DNA of 64,000 bases from VRUE01 sp035605695 (GCA_035605695.1 DATNGZ010000064.1:26907-90906), one strand, 5' to 3'; positions 40,683 through 49,980 are shown, numbered from the stretch's first letter. Program-made: numbers and translations. The notes: generated by a model from the sequence alone, not told the origin.

Positions 40683-43103
40683 ATGCCGATCACGACCGAT
40701 AGATCAAAGATGCCGGCGCAGCCGACACCAGCCCGTCGCCTCTCAGCGACTGCCGCAACGCGGACGCGGGTGCGCCACCTCGTTGCGGCCGCCCTGGCGG
40801 CGCTCGGAGCACTCCTGCTCACTGCATCGCCCGCAGCAGCCGCCGCGTCGAATTTTTCGGGCGCTTCAGGTGACGGTGAAGCCGCCTTTTTCACGACCAC
40901 GGATCAGCTCGTCCCCGGCGACACCGATACGAGGAGCGATGTCTATGAGCGCTCCTATGACGGCACCCTCGAACGCTACGTGACCCGCGAGGTCTCGACC
41001 GGTCCGATTGGAGGCAACGACGCCTTTCCGACTCTCTACGACGGCGCCTCGGTCAAAGGCACGAAAGTCTTCTTCTCGACCAAGGAGTCGCTGGTCGTCG
41101 AGGACACCGACCGCAGCGAGGACGTCTACATGCGCGACCTCGACGAAAACTCAACCGTGTTGGTCTCAGTCGGCGACAGCAGCTGCGCAGCGGAAGCTTG
41201 CGGCAAAGGTGAAGTCGATTCGAGCTTCGCCCCGGGGGGTGTGATCCCGAGCGGCAAAAAGGTCTTCTTCCGCAGCGCCGAACGGCTCGCCGCCGACGAC
41301 GAAGACAACTTCATCGACGTCTACGTGCGCGACCTGGCCGCAGCAAGGACGGTCCTCGTCTCGAAGGGCGATCCCGGTTGCGCCGCCGAAAGCTGTGGGA
41401 GTGGAAACTTCGCAGCCGTCCTTCGGGGCACCTCCGAAGACGGCACGAAGGCGTTTCTCGCCACCGACGAGAAGCTGACCTCAGCCGACAAAGACTCCTT
41501 TCTCGACATCTACCAGCGCAACCTGACGACCGGTGTGACGACGCTCGTCTCGGCGCCGCTCGATTGCCCGGTGCTCGACTGCAGCGTCTCCTACGGCGGC
41601 GCCTCGAACAATGGCTCGCACGTCTATTTCGAGACCAACGAGCGCCTCAGCGCCGAAGATGGCGACAGTTCCCAGGACGTCTACGACTGGGCCGGTGGGG
41701 TGGCGACACTCGTCTCGGCTGGGCCTGCCGGCAACGGCGCTGGCGCAGCCACCTTTGCCGGTGCCTCTGCGGATGGCAGCACGATTTTCTTCGCGACCAG
41801 CGACACCCTCGACGGCGCTGACAAAGACGAATCTGCGGATGTCTACAGGCGCGCCGGCGGCGTCACCACGCTCGTCTCGACCGGCACGACAGGTGGCAAT
41901 GCAGAATTGCCGGCCTCGTTTCGGTGGATCTCGCCCGACGGCTCGAGCACCGCAATCCTCTTCGAGACAGAAGAGGCCCTGACCGCCGCTGACACAGACA
42001 AAAAACAGGACATCTACCGCTGGGCCGGCGGCGTGACGACGCTCATCTCGAATGGGGTCACCGCGGGTAACGGCGAATTCAACGCCAGCTTCAGCGGCGC
42101 CTCCAGCGATGGCGCCCACGTATTCCTGGTCACTACCGAGCCACTGGTCTCGCAGGACACCGATGCCGCCTTCGACGTCTACGACGCTAGCGGTGGCACG
42201 GTGCATCTGGTCTCGACCGGCCCGGTGGGAGGCAAAGGGCCTTCCTCCGCCGGACTTCCGCTCGGCGGCGTCGCCGAAGACGGCTCGCACGCCTTCTTCA
42301 TCAGCGAAGAACGGCTCACCGTCGACGACCTCGATGCCGAAACCGACATCTACGATGGCTTCGCCAGCGGCACACTGCTCGTCTCCACCGGCAACTCGGC
42401 GCCGCTGGGGCCGCCGACCCCCTCGCAGCTGAGCACCGACCCGGCGTCCCCGGGTGAATCGCTTACCCCGCGGGTCAAAGGCCAGTCCGATCCGAACACC
42501 GCGATCAAGATCTACGCGACGCCGGACTGCTCCGGTGCTCCGGTCGCCACCGGCACGTTCACTCAGCTGGGCGGAGTTGGGATCCCCGTCAGCGTCCTCG
42601 CCGGCTCGACCACGTCGTTCCGCGCAACGGCCACCGACATTAACGGCGATACCTCGCCCTGCTCCGCCTCGGTCTCCTATGCGCAGCAAAGCGCGCCGCC
42701 ACCGCCACCCCCCCCGCCGCCCAGCCCAGGCGGGGGCGGGCCCGAAGGCGGCACCGGGGGGTCGGCCTCCGGCGGCTCGACCACGGCGGGCGGCGGCAGT
42801 GGCGCCGGCGCCAAGCACGGCGATGGCGTCGTGCACGTCACACCGCACACCCTGATCACCTTCGGGCCGGCCTCGAAGACGAGAGCCCGCCGCCCGGTCT
42901 TCCGCTTCGCTGACACGACTGGGCAGGCGGGGACGAGCTTCAGCTGCAAGATCGACCGCAGTGGCTGGCGCTCCTGCGGATCGCCGCTGAAGCTGAAGCG
43001 ACTGCATCCCGGCAAGCACGTCTTTCAGGTCAAAGCGGTAAACGCGGTTGGTATGGCGGAGCCGGCGCCCGTCAAGCGCGCCTTCAAGGTGGTCGGCAGA
43101 TGA
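40683..43103 (+). CDS. Large secreted beta-propeller protein with DxDxxxD repeats
   Basis: The 806-residue protein has an Arg-rich N-terminus and a signal peptide ending ASPAAAAA (about residues 30-58). Nine repeats of 50-65 residues follow, each with DG-x-hydrophobic-FF-x-T-x-x-x-L, a D-x-D-x3-D-[VI]-Y motif (such as DTDTRSDVY) and TLVS. This looks like a calcium-stabilised propeller. A Gly/Pro linker (SAPPPPPPPPPS) and a C-terminal beta domain (RARRPVFRFADTT...) finish it. It lies between pilA and minor pilin genes and may be a pilus-linked adhesin. Confidence 0.7.
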   Translation: MPITTDRSKMPAQPTPARRLSATAATRTRVRHLVAAALAALGALLLTASPAAAAASNFSGASGDGEAAFFTTTDQLVPGDTDTRSDVYERSYDGTLERYVTREVSTGPIGGNDAFPTLYDGASVKGTKVFFSTKESLVVEDTDRSEDVYMRDLDENSTVLVSVGDSSCAAEACGKGEVDSSFAPGGVIPSGKKVFFRSAERLAADDEDNFIDVYVRDLAAARTVLVSKGDPGCAAESCGSGNFAAVLRGTSEDGTKAFLATDEKLTSADKDSFLDIYQRNLTTGVTTLVSAPLDCPVLDCSVSYGGASNNGSHVYFETNERLSAEDGDSSQDVYDWAGGVATLVSAGPAGNGAGAATFAGASADGSTIFFATSDTLDGADKDESADVYRRAGGVTTLVSTGTTGGNAELPASFRWISPDGSSTAILFETEEALTAADTDKKQDIYRWAGGVTTLISNGVTAGNGEFNASFSGASSDGAHVFLVTTEPLVSQDTDAAFDVYDASGGTVHLVSTGPVGGKGPSSAGLPLGGVAEDGSHAFFISEERLTVDDLDAETDIYDGFASGTLLVSTGNSAPLGPPTPSQLSTDPASPGESLTPRVKGQSDPNTAIKIYATPDCSGAPVATGTFTQLGGVGIPVSVLAGSTTSFRATATDINGDTSPCSASVSYAQQSAPPPPPPPPPSPGGGGPEGGTGGSASGGSTTAGGGSGAGAKHGDGVVHVTPHTLITFGPASKTRARRPVFRFADTTGQAGTSFSCKIDRSGWRSCGSPLKLKRLHPGKHVFQVKAVNAVGMAEPAPVKRAFKVVGR

Positions 43104-43714
43104 GCCCCGCCCGGCGGATGGGCCGACTCGACAGTGAGGCCGGCTTCACCCTGATCGAGCTGCTCGTCGCTTCGGCGATGAGCATCGTGATCGTCGCCGC
43201 AGCGGGATCGATGCTGATCAGCGCCGTGAAGAGCCAGCCCGAGCTGAGCAAGCGGGCCCAGAGCATCTCGACCGCGCGCTGGGTGATGGAGCGCTTCACC
43301 CGGGAGATCCGCGAGGGGGTCAGGGTCGACCAGGCGACCGCCTCGAAAGTTTCCTTCCTCACCTACGTCCGCCATACCCCCTGTGGTGGCAGTGGCGCCC
43401 TCGCCAGTGGCACGCCGGCGATCAAGTGCGAGGTCACCTACGAATGCACGACGACCTATTGCTCGCGGATCGAGGCGGCGGAAGGCAAATACACCGGCAC
43501 AGCGGTGAGGGTCTTCGCAGGCATCGACAGCTCGAGCGTCTTTTGTTATGTGCCCAGTAGCGAAGCCGATCCGCTCACCTGTGGGCCCACCGCATCGCCG
43601 ACCAAATCGACCTACATCGGGGCGAAGCTTCACATTCCCAACCCCAACGGGCGGGGCAGCGGCTTGACCGTCTCCGATGGCGCCAGCATGCGCAACGCGA
43701 CCCTCTCGAACTGA
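43100..43714 (+). CDS. Type IV minor prepilin (PilW-like)
   Basis: The 204-residue prepilin has the class III motif EAGFTLIELLVASAMSIVIVA near residue 13, with Glu at position +5. The mature domain has Cys-rich loops (HTPCGGSG, KCEVTYECTTTYC). It resembles PilW/PilJ-type minor pilins that prime pilus assembly. The ATG overlaps the stop of the propeller gene by 4 bases. Confidence 0.85.
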   Translation: MSPARRMGRLDSEAGFTLIELLVASAMSIVIVAAAGSMLISAVKSQPELSKRAQSISTARWVMERFTREIREGVRVDQATASKVSFLTYVRHTPCGGSGALASGTPAIKCEVTYECTTTYCSRIEAAEGKYTGTAVRVFAGIDSSSVFCYVPSSEADPLTCGPTASPTKSTYIGAKLHIPNPNGRGSGLTVSDGASMRNATLSN

Positions 43715-43716
43715 AG

Positions 43717-45132
43717 ATGCGCACCTCGATCTCGAAACGAATCGGAGCGCCTCGGGCCGAGGCCGGGATGACGATCATCGAGGTGGTGGTAGCGGCTGTC
43801 ATCCTCGCTCTCGGCGCCCTGGCGGCCTTCGGCGTGCTCAGCGCCGCGACCAAGAACAACCAGCGCGCCAAGTCGAGCCAGGTGGCGCTGAACCGGGCGC
43901 AGGAAGAAATCGAGAAGCTGCGCGGTCTGCAGAACAAACAGCTGGCGATGACCGCTGCTCCTCCGCACGTGACCAGCTCGCTCAACCCGAACTACCGCGT
44001 CAGCAGCAGCACCTTCGCCCTGCTCAGGGAACCGCCGAGCGGCTACGAGGACCTCGTCGTCAACGGGGGCAGCCTCTACGGGGGCGGCTTCGTCTCGGGC
44101 GGTATCGTCAGCCCCGGCCCGACCTCGTTCACCAGCGGCGACGTGAGCGGAAAGATCTACCGTTACGTCGTCTGGCGCAACGACGCCAGCTGTCCCGCCG
44201 CCACCTGCCCCGGCGAACAGGACTACAAGCAGATCGTCGTCGCTGTGAAGCTGGACACGCCAGGGAATCAGTCCGGTGAACGCGGCTACGTCGAAGTCAC
44301 CTCCGATTTCGTCGATCCCACCGACAGCGCCCTCAACGATCCGATTCCGGGCGCCAACGGAGTGGTCACCGCGCAGCAGTTCTACCTCTCCGATACGCCC
44401 TGCTCGCCCTCCGGGGTCACCACGCGCCAGGACATCACCGGCGACCACCTGCTCCACAACACCCTCGGCCTCTGTGCCGACGGGCTGCAGACCGGCTCGG
44501 GCAAAGCGGGTGCGCCTGACGCCCTGCTGACCGGTGTGCCTCCTGACCCCGACATCAACGACGAATCGAACCCCCCGCTCTACGACTACTCCGATGACGT
44601 CTATCTGGAGCCGACGCCGGACACCGACAAGGGAGTGCAGATTCTTCGCGACGAAACACCCAGCTGCAATTTCACGCCGACGGGTACCACTCACCCCGAG
44701 GCACAGACCCATCGTTGGGTGACAGACCCGATGACCTCGAATTTCATGATGCTTGAAAAGGCCACGCTCGAGTTCTACACGCGCACTCTGAGCGACGAAT
44801 CGTATAACGGCCAGATCTGCATCTTCCTCTTCAAACGGCACGACGCCGCCTCGCCGCCCGATACCCGTCTGACCAACAAAGCGACCGGTTTCGGTTACTG
44901 GATCTACAACCCTGGCGGGACCGGCTGGTGGCGCGGTGCCTGGGAAAAAGTACGGCAGGAAATGACCTTCAACGGCAGCCCCGTTACGATTCCGGCCGGC
45001 GATCGCCTCGGCGTCGGAATTACCGTCGAGCGGGCCAACACAACCGGCAGCGCGCTCTCGTTCATGTACGACCATCCGAGATTCCCGACCCGCATCGAGG
45101 TCGACACCAACACCCCGATCAACGGGGGCTGA
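43717..45132 (+). CDS. Type IV minor prepilin with large C-terminal domain (PilV-like)
   Basis: The 471-residue prepilin has the motif EAGMTIIEVVVAAVILALGAL near residue 16: Met instead of Phe at +1, with Glu5 kept. The remaining 430 residues form an unusually large beta-rich extracellular domain rich in Pro, Asp, Ser and Cys. An adhesin-like or tip-located role is plausible. It follows the PilW-like gene by 2 bases and precedes pilD by 3 bases. Confidence 0.8.
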   Translation: MRTSISKRIGAPRAEAGMTIIEVVVAAVILALGALAAFGVLSAATKNNQRAKSSQVALNRAQEEIEKLRGLQNKQLAMTAAPPHVTSSLNPNYRVSSSTFALLREPPSGYEDLVVNGGSLYGGGFVSGGIVSPGPTSFTSGDVSGKIYRYVVWRNDASCPAATCPGEQDYKQIVVAVKLDTPGNQSGERGYVEVTSDFVDPTDSALNDPIPGANGVVTAQQFYLSDTPCSPSGVTTRQDITGDHLLHNTLGLCADGLQTGSGKAGAPDALLTGVPPDPDINDESNPPLYDYSDDVYLEPTPDTDKGVQILRDETPSCNFTPTGTTHPEAQTHRWVTDPMTSNFMMLEKATLEFYTRTLSDESYNGQICIFLFKRHDAASPPDTRLTNKATGFGYWIYNPGGTGWWRGAWEKVRQEMTFNGSPVTIPAGDRLGVGITVERANTTGSALSFMYDHPRFPTRIEVDTNTPINGG

Positions 45133-45135
45133 GGA

Positions 45136-45891
45136 ATGGCTGGCGCAGCGGCTCTGGCCCTTATCGGGGGCCTACTCGCCGGAAGCTTCGTCACCGTGGT
45201 GGCGCATCGCGTTCCCCGAGGAGAATCGATCGTCGGTCCGCGCTCTCGCTGCCCGGGCTGCGGGACGCAGATCGCCGCCTACGACAACATCCCGGTGCTC
45301 TCCTGGTTACTACTTCGCGGCCGCGCCCGTTGCTGCGGCGCGTCGATCTCAGCCCGCTATCCGCTGACCGAGCTCTGCCTCGGCCTGTTCTATGCCCTCA
45401 CCGTGGTCGTGCTCTGGGGCGACCCGGGTGAGATCGCCCTTGGCCTCGTCTTCGTCACGATGCTGACCGCGATCACGCTGACCGACCTCGAGCGGCGGAC
45501 CATCCCCAACAAGATCCTCATCGCCGCCGTCGCCCTCGCGATCCCGATCGCGGCGATCACCGATCCCAACAGTCTGCCGGAGCGGGCCCTCGCCGCGGCG
45601 GGCGCCGGTGGCCTGCTCTTCCTCGCGGCGCTGGCCTACCCGCGTGGGATGGGCATGGGCGACGTCAAGCTGGCCGCCGTGATGGGCCTCTTCCTTGGCC
45701 GCAGCGTCGCCCCCGCGATCCTGGTCGCGCTGCTGGCCGGCTCGCTGGCTGGCCTGGCGATGATCGCCAGGCACGGCTCGTCGGCGCGCAAGCGGGCGAT
45801 CCCCTTCGGGCCGTTTCTGGCCCTTGGGGGCGTCGTCGCGCTGCTGGCCGGCAACGAGCTGGTCGACTGGTACCTGGGCACCATCTCGTAG
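45136..45891 (+). CDS. pilD: Prepilin peptidase/N-methyltransferase PilD
   Basis: The 251-residue bifunctional membrane enzyme has an N-terminal methyltransferase segment with the zinc cysteines CPGCG (near residue 38) and RARCCGASIS (near 63). The aspartyl protease residues are in TDLERRTIPN (near 116) and GMGMGDVKLAA (near 173). About seven helices match the A24 family. It processes the three prepilins with class III leaders encoded just upstream. Confidence 0.94.
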   Translation: MAGAAALALIGGLLAGSFVTVVAHRVPRGESIVGPRSRCPGCGTQIAAYDNIPVLSWLLLRGRARCCGASISARYPLTELCLGLFYALTVVVLWGDPGEIALGLVFVTMLTAITLTDLERRTIPNKILIAAVALAIPIAAITDPNSLPERALAAAGAGGLLFLAALAYPRGMGMGDVKLAAVMGLFLGRSVAPAILVALLAGSLAGLAMIARHGSSARKRAIPFGPFLALGGVVALLAGNELVDWYLGTIS

Positions 45892-45922
45892 GTCCGTCAG
45901 GTTCTTCTAGTTCTTGGTAGTT

Positions 45923-45949
45923 GCAGGGCGAAAGGTCTGCGGCCTTTTT
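45923..45949 (+). terminator. Weak terminator candidate after pilD
   Basis: GCAG...CTGC and AAAGG...CCTTT form alternative short stems followed by TTTTTG. It lies between pilD and pilM and could partly separate the pilin-pilD and pilMNO transcripts. Confidence 0.35.
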
Positions 45950-45993
45950 GTCGATTGAGGGAGGGCGGGCGTGCAACGGCGCCTCTCTCCACG

Positions 45994-47076
45994 ATGCAAC
46001 TGACCAGACGCAAGAAGACCACAGCCGTCGTCGGCCTCGATATCGAGGCCGGCAGCATTGCTGCGACCGAGATCGCGGTCAACGGCGCCATTCGGGTGAC
46101 GGCCTCCGCGATCGAGCCCCTCCCCGCGGGCGTCTTCCACGAGGGGGAGGTCGTCGATCCGGACGCCCTCTCCGACGCGCTCAAGGCCTTCTTCGCCGAG
46201 CACAAGCTCTCCAAGAATGTCCGGCTCGGCGTTGGCAATCAGCGCGTCGTCGTGCGGACCCTGCGACTGCCCGCTATCGAGGACCCGAAGGAGCTCGATG
46301 CCGCCGTGCGCTTTCAGGCGCAGGAGCAGATACCGATGCCGCTCGACCAAGCCGTGCTCGAGCACCAGGTGGTCGGTGGCGCGCCCGCCGAGGAAGGCTC
46401 CACGCCGCAGATCGACGTCGTCGTCGTCGCCGCCCGCCGCGACATGGTCTCCTCTTTCCTCGCGCCGATTCGCCGCGCCGGCCTGCAGCCAGTCGGGGTC
46501 GACCTCTCCGCCTTCGCGATGATCCGCGCTCTCGCCGGCCTCGAGGCCGAGATCGCAACTGAGCAGCCCGGCGAGCGCCCCGCCGCCGCCGCGCTCTACT
46601 GCAGTGTCGGCGACGTCACCAACCTCGCGGTCGCGCGGGGACGGGCATGCCTCTTCACCAGGGTCTCGCACGTCGGCTTGGAGGCGATATCAGGGCGCCT
46701 GGCGGCCGGCCGCGGGCTCTCGGCGGATCACGCTTCGCAGTGGCTCTCCTACGTGGGGCTGGAGCGGCCACTGGAGGAACTCGAAGGCGAGCCCGAGCTC
46801 CTCACCGAGGTGCGGCAGTCGCTCGAGGAGGGTGTCACCGGCTTGATCGACGAGCTGCGGCTCTCGCTCGACTACTACGGCGCCCAGGAAGGGGCGGTGC
46901 CGGTCGAGCGGATCGTCCTCTGCGGGCCAGGCAGCACGATACCCGGGCTTCGCGAGCAGATGGAGGAGGGCCTGGGCTTTCCGATCACGGCCACCCGGCC
47001 AGCGGCTCTAGCCGGCTTCGACGAGGGCGCTGCCGCGCGACTCACGCTTCCCTACGGACTGGCGCTGGAGTCCTGA
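45994..47076 (+). CDS. pilM: Type IV pilus assembly protein PilM
   Basis: The 360-residue actin-like protein has the nucleotide-binding motif VVGLDIEAGSIAATEI (near residue 13), LGVGNQRVVVRTLRLP near 74, QEQIPMPLDQAVLEHQVVG and VLCGPGSTIPGLREQMEEGLG near the C-terminus. It binds the PilN N-terminus on the cytoplasmic side. The ATG at 45994 is preferred because the actin fold begins just after it. The pilMNO genes overlap by one base each. Confidence 0.9.
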   Translation: MQLTRRKKTTAVVGLDIEAGSIAATEIAVNGAIRVTASAIEPLPAGVFHEGEVVDPDALSDALKAFFAEHKLSKNVRLGVGNQRVVVRTLRLPAIEDPKELDAAVRFQAQEQIPMPLDQAVLEHQVVGGAPAEEGSTPQIDVVVVAARRDMVSSFLAPIRRAGLQPVGVDLSAFAMIRALAGLEAEIATEQPGERPAAAALYCSVGDVTNLAVARGRACLFTRVSHVGLEAISGRLAAGRGLSADHASQWLSYVGLERPLEELEGEPELLTEVRQSLEEGVTGLIDELRLSLDYYGAQEGAVPVERIVLCGPGSTIPGLREQMEEGLGFPITATRPAALAGFDEGAAARLTLPYGLALES

Positions 47077-47867
47077 TGCGCCCCGTCAACTTGGTACCCA
47101 CCGAGGACCGCCGTGGAGACCAGGCGCCGCTGCGCACCGGCCCGCTCGCCTACGTCGTCATCGGCGCCCTGGTCACTGTGCTGGCCGGGGTGACCGTGCT
47201 TGTGCTCACCAACAATCAGATCTCCGAACGACAGGCGGAAGTGAGCCAACTGACGAATGAAGACGCCGCCGCCCAGGCCCGGGCGGAGAAGCTCGCCCCC
47301 TACACGCAGTTCGCCAGCCTGACCGAACAGCGGATCGCGACCGTGACCAGCCTCGGCGACAGTCGCTTCGACTGGGAGCGCGTGATGCGTGAACTTTCGC
47401 TGGTCCTGCCTCACGACGTCTGGCTCGTCAGCCTCAGCGCTAGCGCCACTTCAGGCTCTGCGGTGGAAGGCGAAGGCTCCAGTTCCTCCTCCAGCGGCAG
47501 CCTGCGTGGGGCGGTGCCAGGCCCGGCGCTGGAAATCAACGGCTGCGCAGCCGGCCAGGAAGCTGTGGCCGGCTTCATCACCGCCCTGAAGGACATCGAT
47601 GGGGTGACTCGCGTCGGTGTCCAATCATCCGAACTCTCCGAACAGGAAAGCTCGTCCGCCGCCGCAACCGGCAGCGGCGACGCAGCCGCCGGCGGGGCCA
47701 ACGAAGACTGCCGCACACGCGACTTCATCGCCAAGTTCGCCCTCGTCGTCGCCTTCGACGCGGCGCCGATACCCGTCACCGGCTCGGCGCCGGAAGCTGC
47801 GCCGGTCGCGCCCGCTGAACCGGAAGCGACCCCGACCTCCAGCGAAGAACCGGCGGCGGAAGGCTGA
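47076..47867 (+). CDS. pilN: Type IV pilus alignment protein PilN
   Basis: The 263-residue protein starts MRPVNLVPTEDRRG, the conserved PilM-binding peptide (INLLP-type). A membrane helix (AYVVIGALVTVLAGVTVLVL) and a coiled coil of NNQISERQAEVSQL follow, then a ferredoxin-like domain. Insertions rich in Ser, Gly and Glu (SVEGEGSSSSSSGS and SSAAATGSGDAAAGG) and an Ala/Pro/Glu tail make it longer than typical PilN. Its start overlaps the pilM stop. Confidence 0.88.
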   Translation: MRPVNLVPTEDRRGDQAPLRTGPLAYVVIGALVTVLAGVTVLVLTNNQISERQAEVSQLTNEDAAAQARAEKLAPYTQFASLTEQRIATVTSLGDSRFDWERVMRELSLVLPHDVWLVSLSASATSGSAVEGEGSSSSSSGSLRGAVPGPALEINGCAAGQEAVAGFITALKDIDGVTRVGVQSSELSEQESSSAAATGSGDAAAGGANEDCRTRDFIAKFALVVAFDAAPIPVTGSAPEAAPVAPAEPEATPTSSEEPAAEG

Positions 47868-48631
47868 TGAAGCTGAAGATGAAATCAACCAACGGGCTGG
47901 TCGTGGTCCTTCTCGGCGTCGTCCTGCTCGTCGCCGGTTTCTGGATCGCGTTGCTGAGCCCCAAGCGTGACGAAGCGAAGGAACTTGGAACCGAAGTCGC
48001 CCAGCTGCAGCAGTCTCTTTCCCAGCACCGCCAGGAAGCAGCGATCGCGGCGCAGGCGCGCAGGGACTTTCCCACCGACTACCAGCGACTCGTGGTTCTC
48101 GGCAAGGCGGTCCCCGGCGACGACGACACGGCTTCGCTGCTCGTCCAGCTGAACCGGATCTCCGAGAAGGCCGGGGTCAAGTTCCGCAACCTGCAACTGA
48201 GCGGAAGCGAAGGAGCTGCGGCCGAAGAAACGCCGGCGGTGCCGACCGCCGATTCAACCCCTGCCTCGCCAACCGAGGCGGCCGCTTCGCTGATGCCGCT
48301 CGGTGCGTCGGTGGGCCCGGCCGGTCTTGCGGTGATGCCCTACACGCTCACCTTCGATGGCGACTTCTTCAAGATCGCCGATTTCATCAAGGGCCTCGAC
48401 TCGCTGGTCGAGACCGAGGACGGGCAGGTCGCGGTCGACGGGCGCCTGCTGACCATCGACGGCTTCTCGCTGGGGGCGGCGCAGAACAAGGGCTTCCCGG
48501 CGCTGGAAGCGACGTTCTCGGTGACGACCTACCTGACGCCGCCGGCCCAGGGCGTGACTGCCGGGGCGACGCCGGAAAGCCCCGTCGCTGAAGCGACCCC
48601 CGCCGCGACCATCACCGGAGGAACGCCATGA
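47867..48631 (+). CDS. pilO: Type IV pilus alignment protein PilO
   Basis: The 254-residue protein has one membrane helix (LVVVLLGVVLLVAGFWIALL), a coiled coil (EAKELGTEVAQLQQSLSQHRQEA), and the PilO motif DTASLLVQLNRISEKAGVKF. A ferredoxin-like end (YTLTFDGDFFKIADFIKGLDSLV) follows. It pairs with PilN to align the assembly complex. It overlaps pilN by one base and the next gene by 4 bases. Confidence 0.87.
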   Translation: MKLKMKSTNGLVVVLLGVVLLVAGFWIALLSPKRDEAKELGTEVAQLQQSLSQHRQEAAIAAQARRDFPTDYQRLVVLGKAVPGDDDTASLLVQLNRISEKAGVKFRNLQLSGSEGAAAEETPAVPTADSTPASPTEAAASLMPLGASVGPAGLAVMPYTLTFDGDFFKIADFIKGLDSLVETEDGQVAVDGRLLTIDGFSLGAAQNKGFPALEATFSVTTYLTPPAQGVTAGATPESPVAEATPAATITGGTP

Positions 48632-49500
48632 AGCGGCTCAAGGGAGCGCAGCTGAAGATGCCCAAGCTGAAGGTGCCGCCGTTCCTGGTCGACCTCTATT
48701 ACGACCTGCACGACCGGCGCCTGCTGCCGCTGGTCGCGCTCGTGCTCGTGGCGATCGCCGCAGCGCCTTTCCTGCTCTCCGGCGATTCGGAGGAAGCGCC
48801 CCCGCCGGTCGCCGGCATCTCCGCCAGTCCGGGCACTGCGGTAACCGGGACGGCGCGGCTCACCGTGGTCGAGGCCAAGCCGGGCCTGCGGGACTACCGC
48901 AAGCGGCTCAAGGGCCGGACCCCCACCGATCCGTTCAAGCAGCGCTATAGCGGCCCGATCCACAAGGGGGGGCAGCTTCAGGAAGAAACCGCGACGAGCG
49001 AAACGTCGTCGGCCTCTGGTGGGGAAGCGACCACCACGTCACCGCCGGCAACGAGCGAAGCTCCACCCTCGAGCAGCCCTCCTTCGGATGGGAGCGCAGG
49101 CAGCCAGAATCCGCCGTCGGTGGAGCTGTTCACCTTCGCGATCGACGTGCAGATCGCTCATACCGAGACGACCAAGGCCGGCGGTCGCAAGATGGGCGAG
49201 CCGACTGTCAAACGGGGTGTCCTGCCGACCACGCCGCTGCCCGGCGAGAAGGCTCCGGTCGTCACCTATATGGGGCTCGCTCCTAAGGGAGAGAACCTGT
49301 TGCTGATGGTCTCCAACAACGTCAAGACGGTTCTCGGCGACGCCAAGTGCCTCTCCGGCACAGACACCTGCCAGCTGCTCGAAGTCGAACCCGGGCTGCC
49401 GGAGGAATTCGTCTACGGAGCCAACGATGTCAAGTACAGGATCAACATCCTTCAAGCTGAAGTCGTCCCCACTCAGCGCTCCGAATCAGCCCAGCAGTAG
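48628..49500 (+). CDS. Pilus-locus single-pass protein in the PilP position
   Basis: The 290-residue protein has a 40-residue cytoplasmic start, one membrane helix (LLPLVALVLVAIAAAPFLL) and a Ser/Thr/Pro-rich linker (residues 115-165). The C-terminal beta domain contains PVVTYMGLAPKGENLLLMVSNN and CLSGTDTCQLLEV. It lacks a lipobox and PilP motifs, which fits an organism without an outer membrane. Its position after pilO suggests it replaces PilP, linking PilNO to the wall side. Confidence 0.6.
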   Translation: MKRLKGAQLKMPKLKVPPFLVDLYYDLHDRRLLPLVALVLVAIAAAPFLLSGDSEEAPPPVAGISASPGTAVTGTARLTVVEAKPGLRDYRKRLKGRTPTDPFKQRYSGPIHKGGQLQEETATSETSSASGGEATTTSPPATSEAPPSSSPPSDGSAGSQNPPSVELFTFAIDVQIAHTETTKAGGRKMGEPTVKRGVLPTTPLPGEKAPVVTYMGLAPKGENLLLMVSNNVKTVLGDAKCLSGTDTCQLLEVEPGLPEEFVYGANDVKYRINILQAEVVPTQRSESAQQ

Positions 49501-49507
49501 CCCAAAA

Positions 49508-49522
49508 CTTCAGTAAGTGAAG
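49508..49522. promoter_or_regulatory. Operator-like inverted repeat upstream of the HxlR gene
   Basis: CTTCA-GTAAG-TGAAG is a perfect 5-base inverted repeat with a 5-base spacer. It lies 57 bases before the HxlR start and just after the pilus operon. HxlR proteins often bind such AT-rich inverted repeats and repress themselves. Confidence 0.4.
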
Positions 49523-49578
49523 CAGGAGCGCTACACTCGCTTCAGCGAGGCAATTGACACAAAAACCTCGTTCTGCCG

Positions 49579-49935
49579 ATGAGTGCCGCTTCAAACTCCC
49601 GATGTCCTGTCTGCCGCACGGCCGAAGTGGTCTGTGGCAAGTGGACCCTTCTTGTGATTCGCGACCTGGCCGAGGGCTCAAGCCGATTCTGCGAGTTGGA
49701 GCGCTCGCTGGAGGGGATCAGCCCGCGCACGCTCTCTTTGCGCTTGCGGGCTCTGGAAGAGGAGGGGATCGTCGAGCGCCACACCTTCCCCGAGGTTCCG
49801 CCTCGGGTCGAGTATGCGCTGACCGAGAAGGGCGAGGCGCTGGTGCCGCTGGTTGAGGACATGCGCCGCTACGGCACCCGCTGGCTCTTCGAAGAGGCAC
49901 CCGCCGCGGCCGAGCGCACTCCAGCCCCCGCCTAG
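49579..49935 (+). CDS. HxlR-family winged-helix regulator
   Basis: The 118-residue protein has the HxlR core KWTLLVIRDLAEGSSRFCELERSLEGISPRTLSLRLRALEEEGIVERH (in pieces). A Cys-rich N-terminus (CPVCRTAEVVCGK) carries the conserved HxlR cysteine, which in some members senses aldehyde or thiol stress. It stands alone after the pilus operon, and a hairpin at 49944-49980 follows. Confidence 0.88.
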   Translation: MSAASNSRCPVCRTAEVVCGKWTLLVIRDLAEGSSRFCELERSLEGISPRTLSLRLRALEEEGIVERHTFPEVPPRVEYALTEKGEALVPLVEDMRRYGTRWLFEEAPAAAERTPAPA

Positions 49936-49943
49936 CTCACGAT

Positions 49944-49980
49944 ACCTCGTTCTTACGCCTTGTTGGCGCATTAACGAGGT
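49944..49980 (+). terminator. Hairpin after the HxlR gene
   Basis: ACCTCGTT...GCC and GGC...AACGAGGT pair over about 16 bases with three mismatches around a TTGTT loop. Only TTTCG follows, so it is a weak terminator candidate. Confidence 0.35.
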
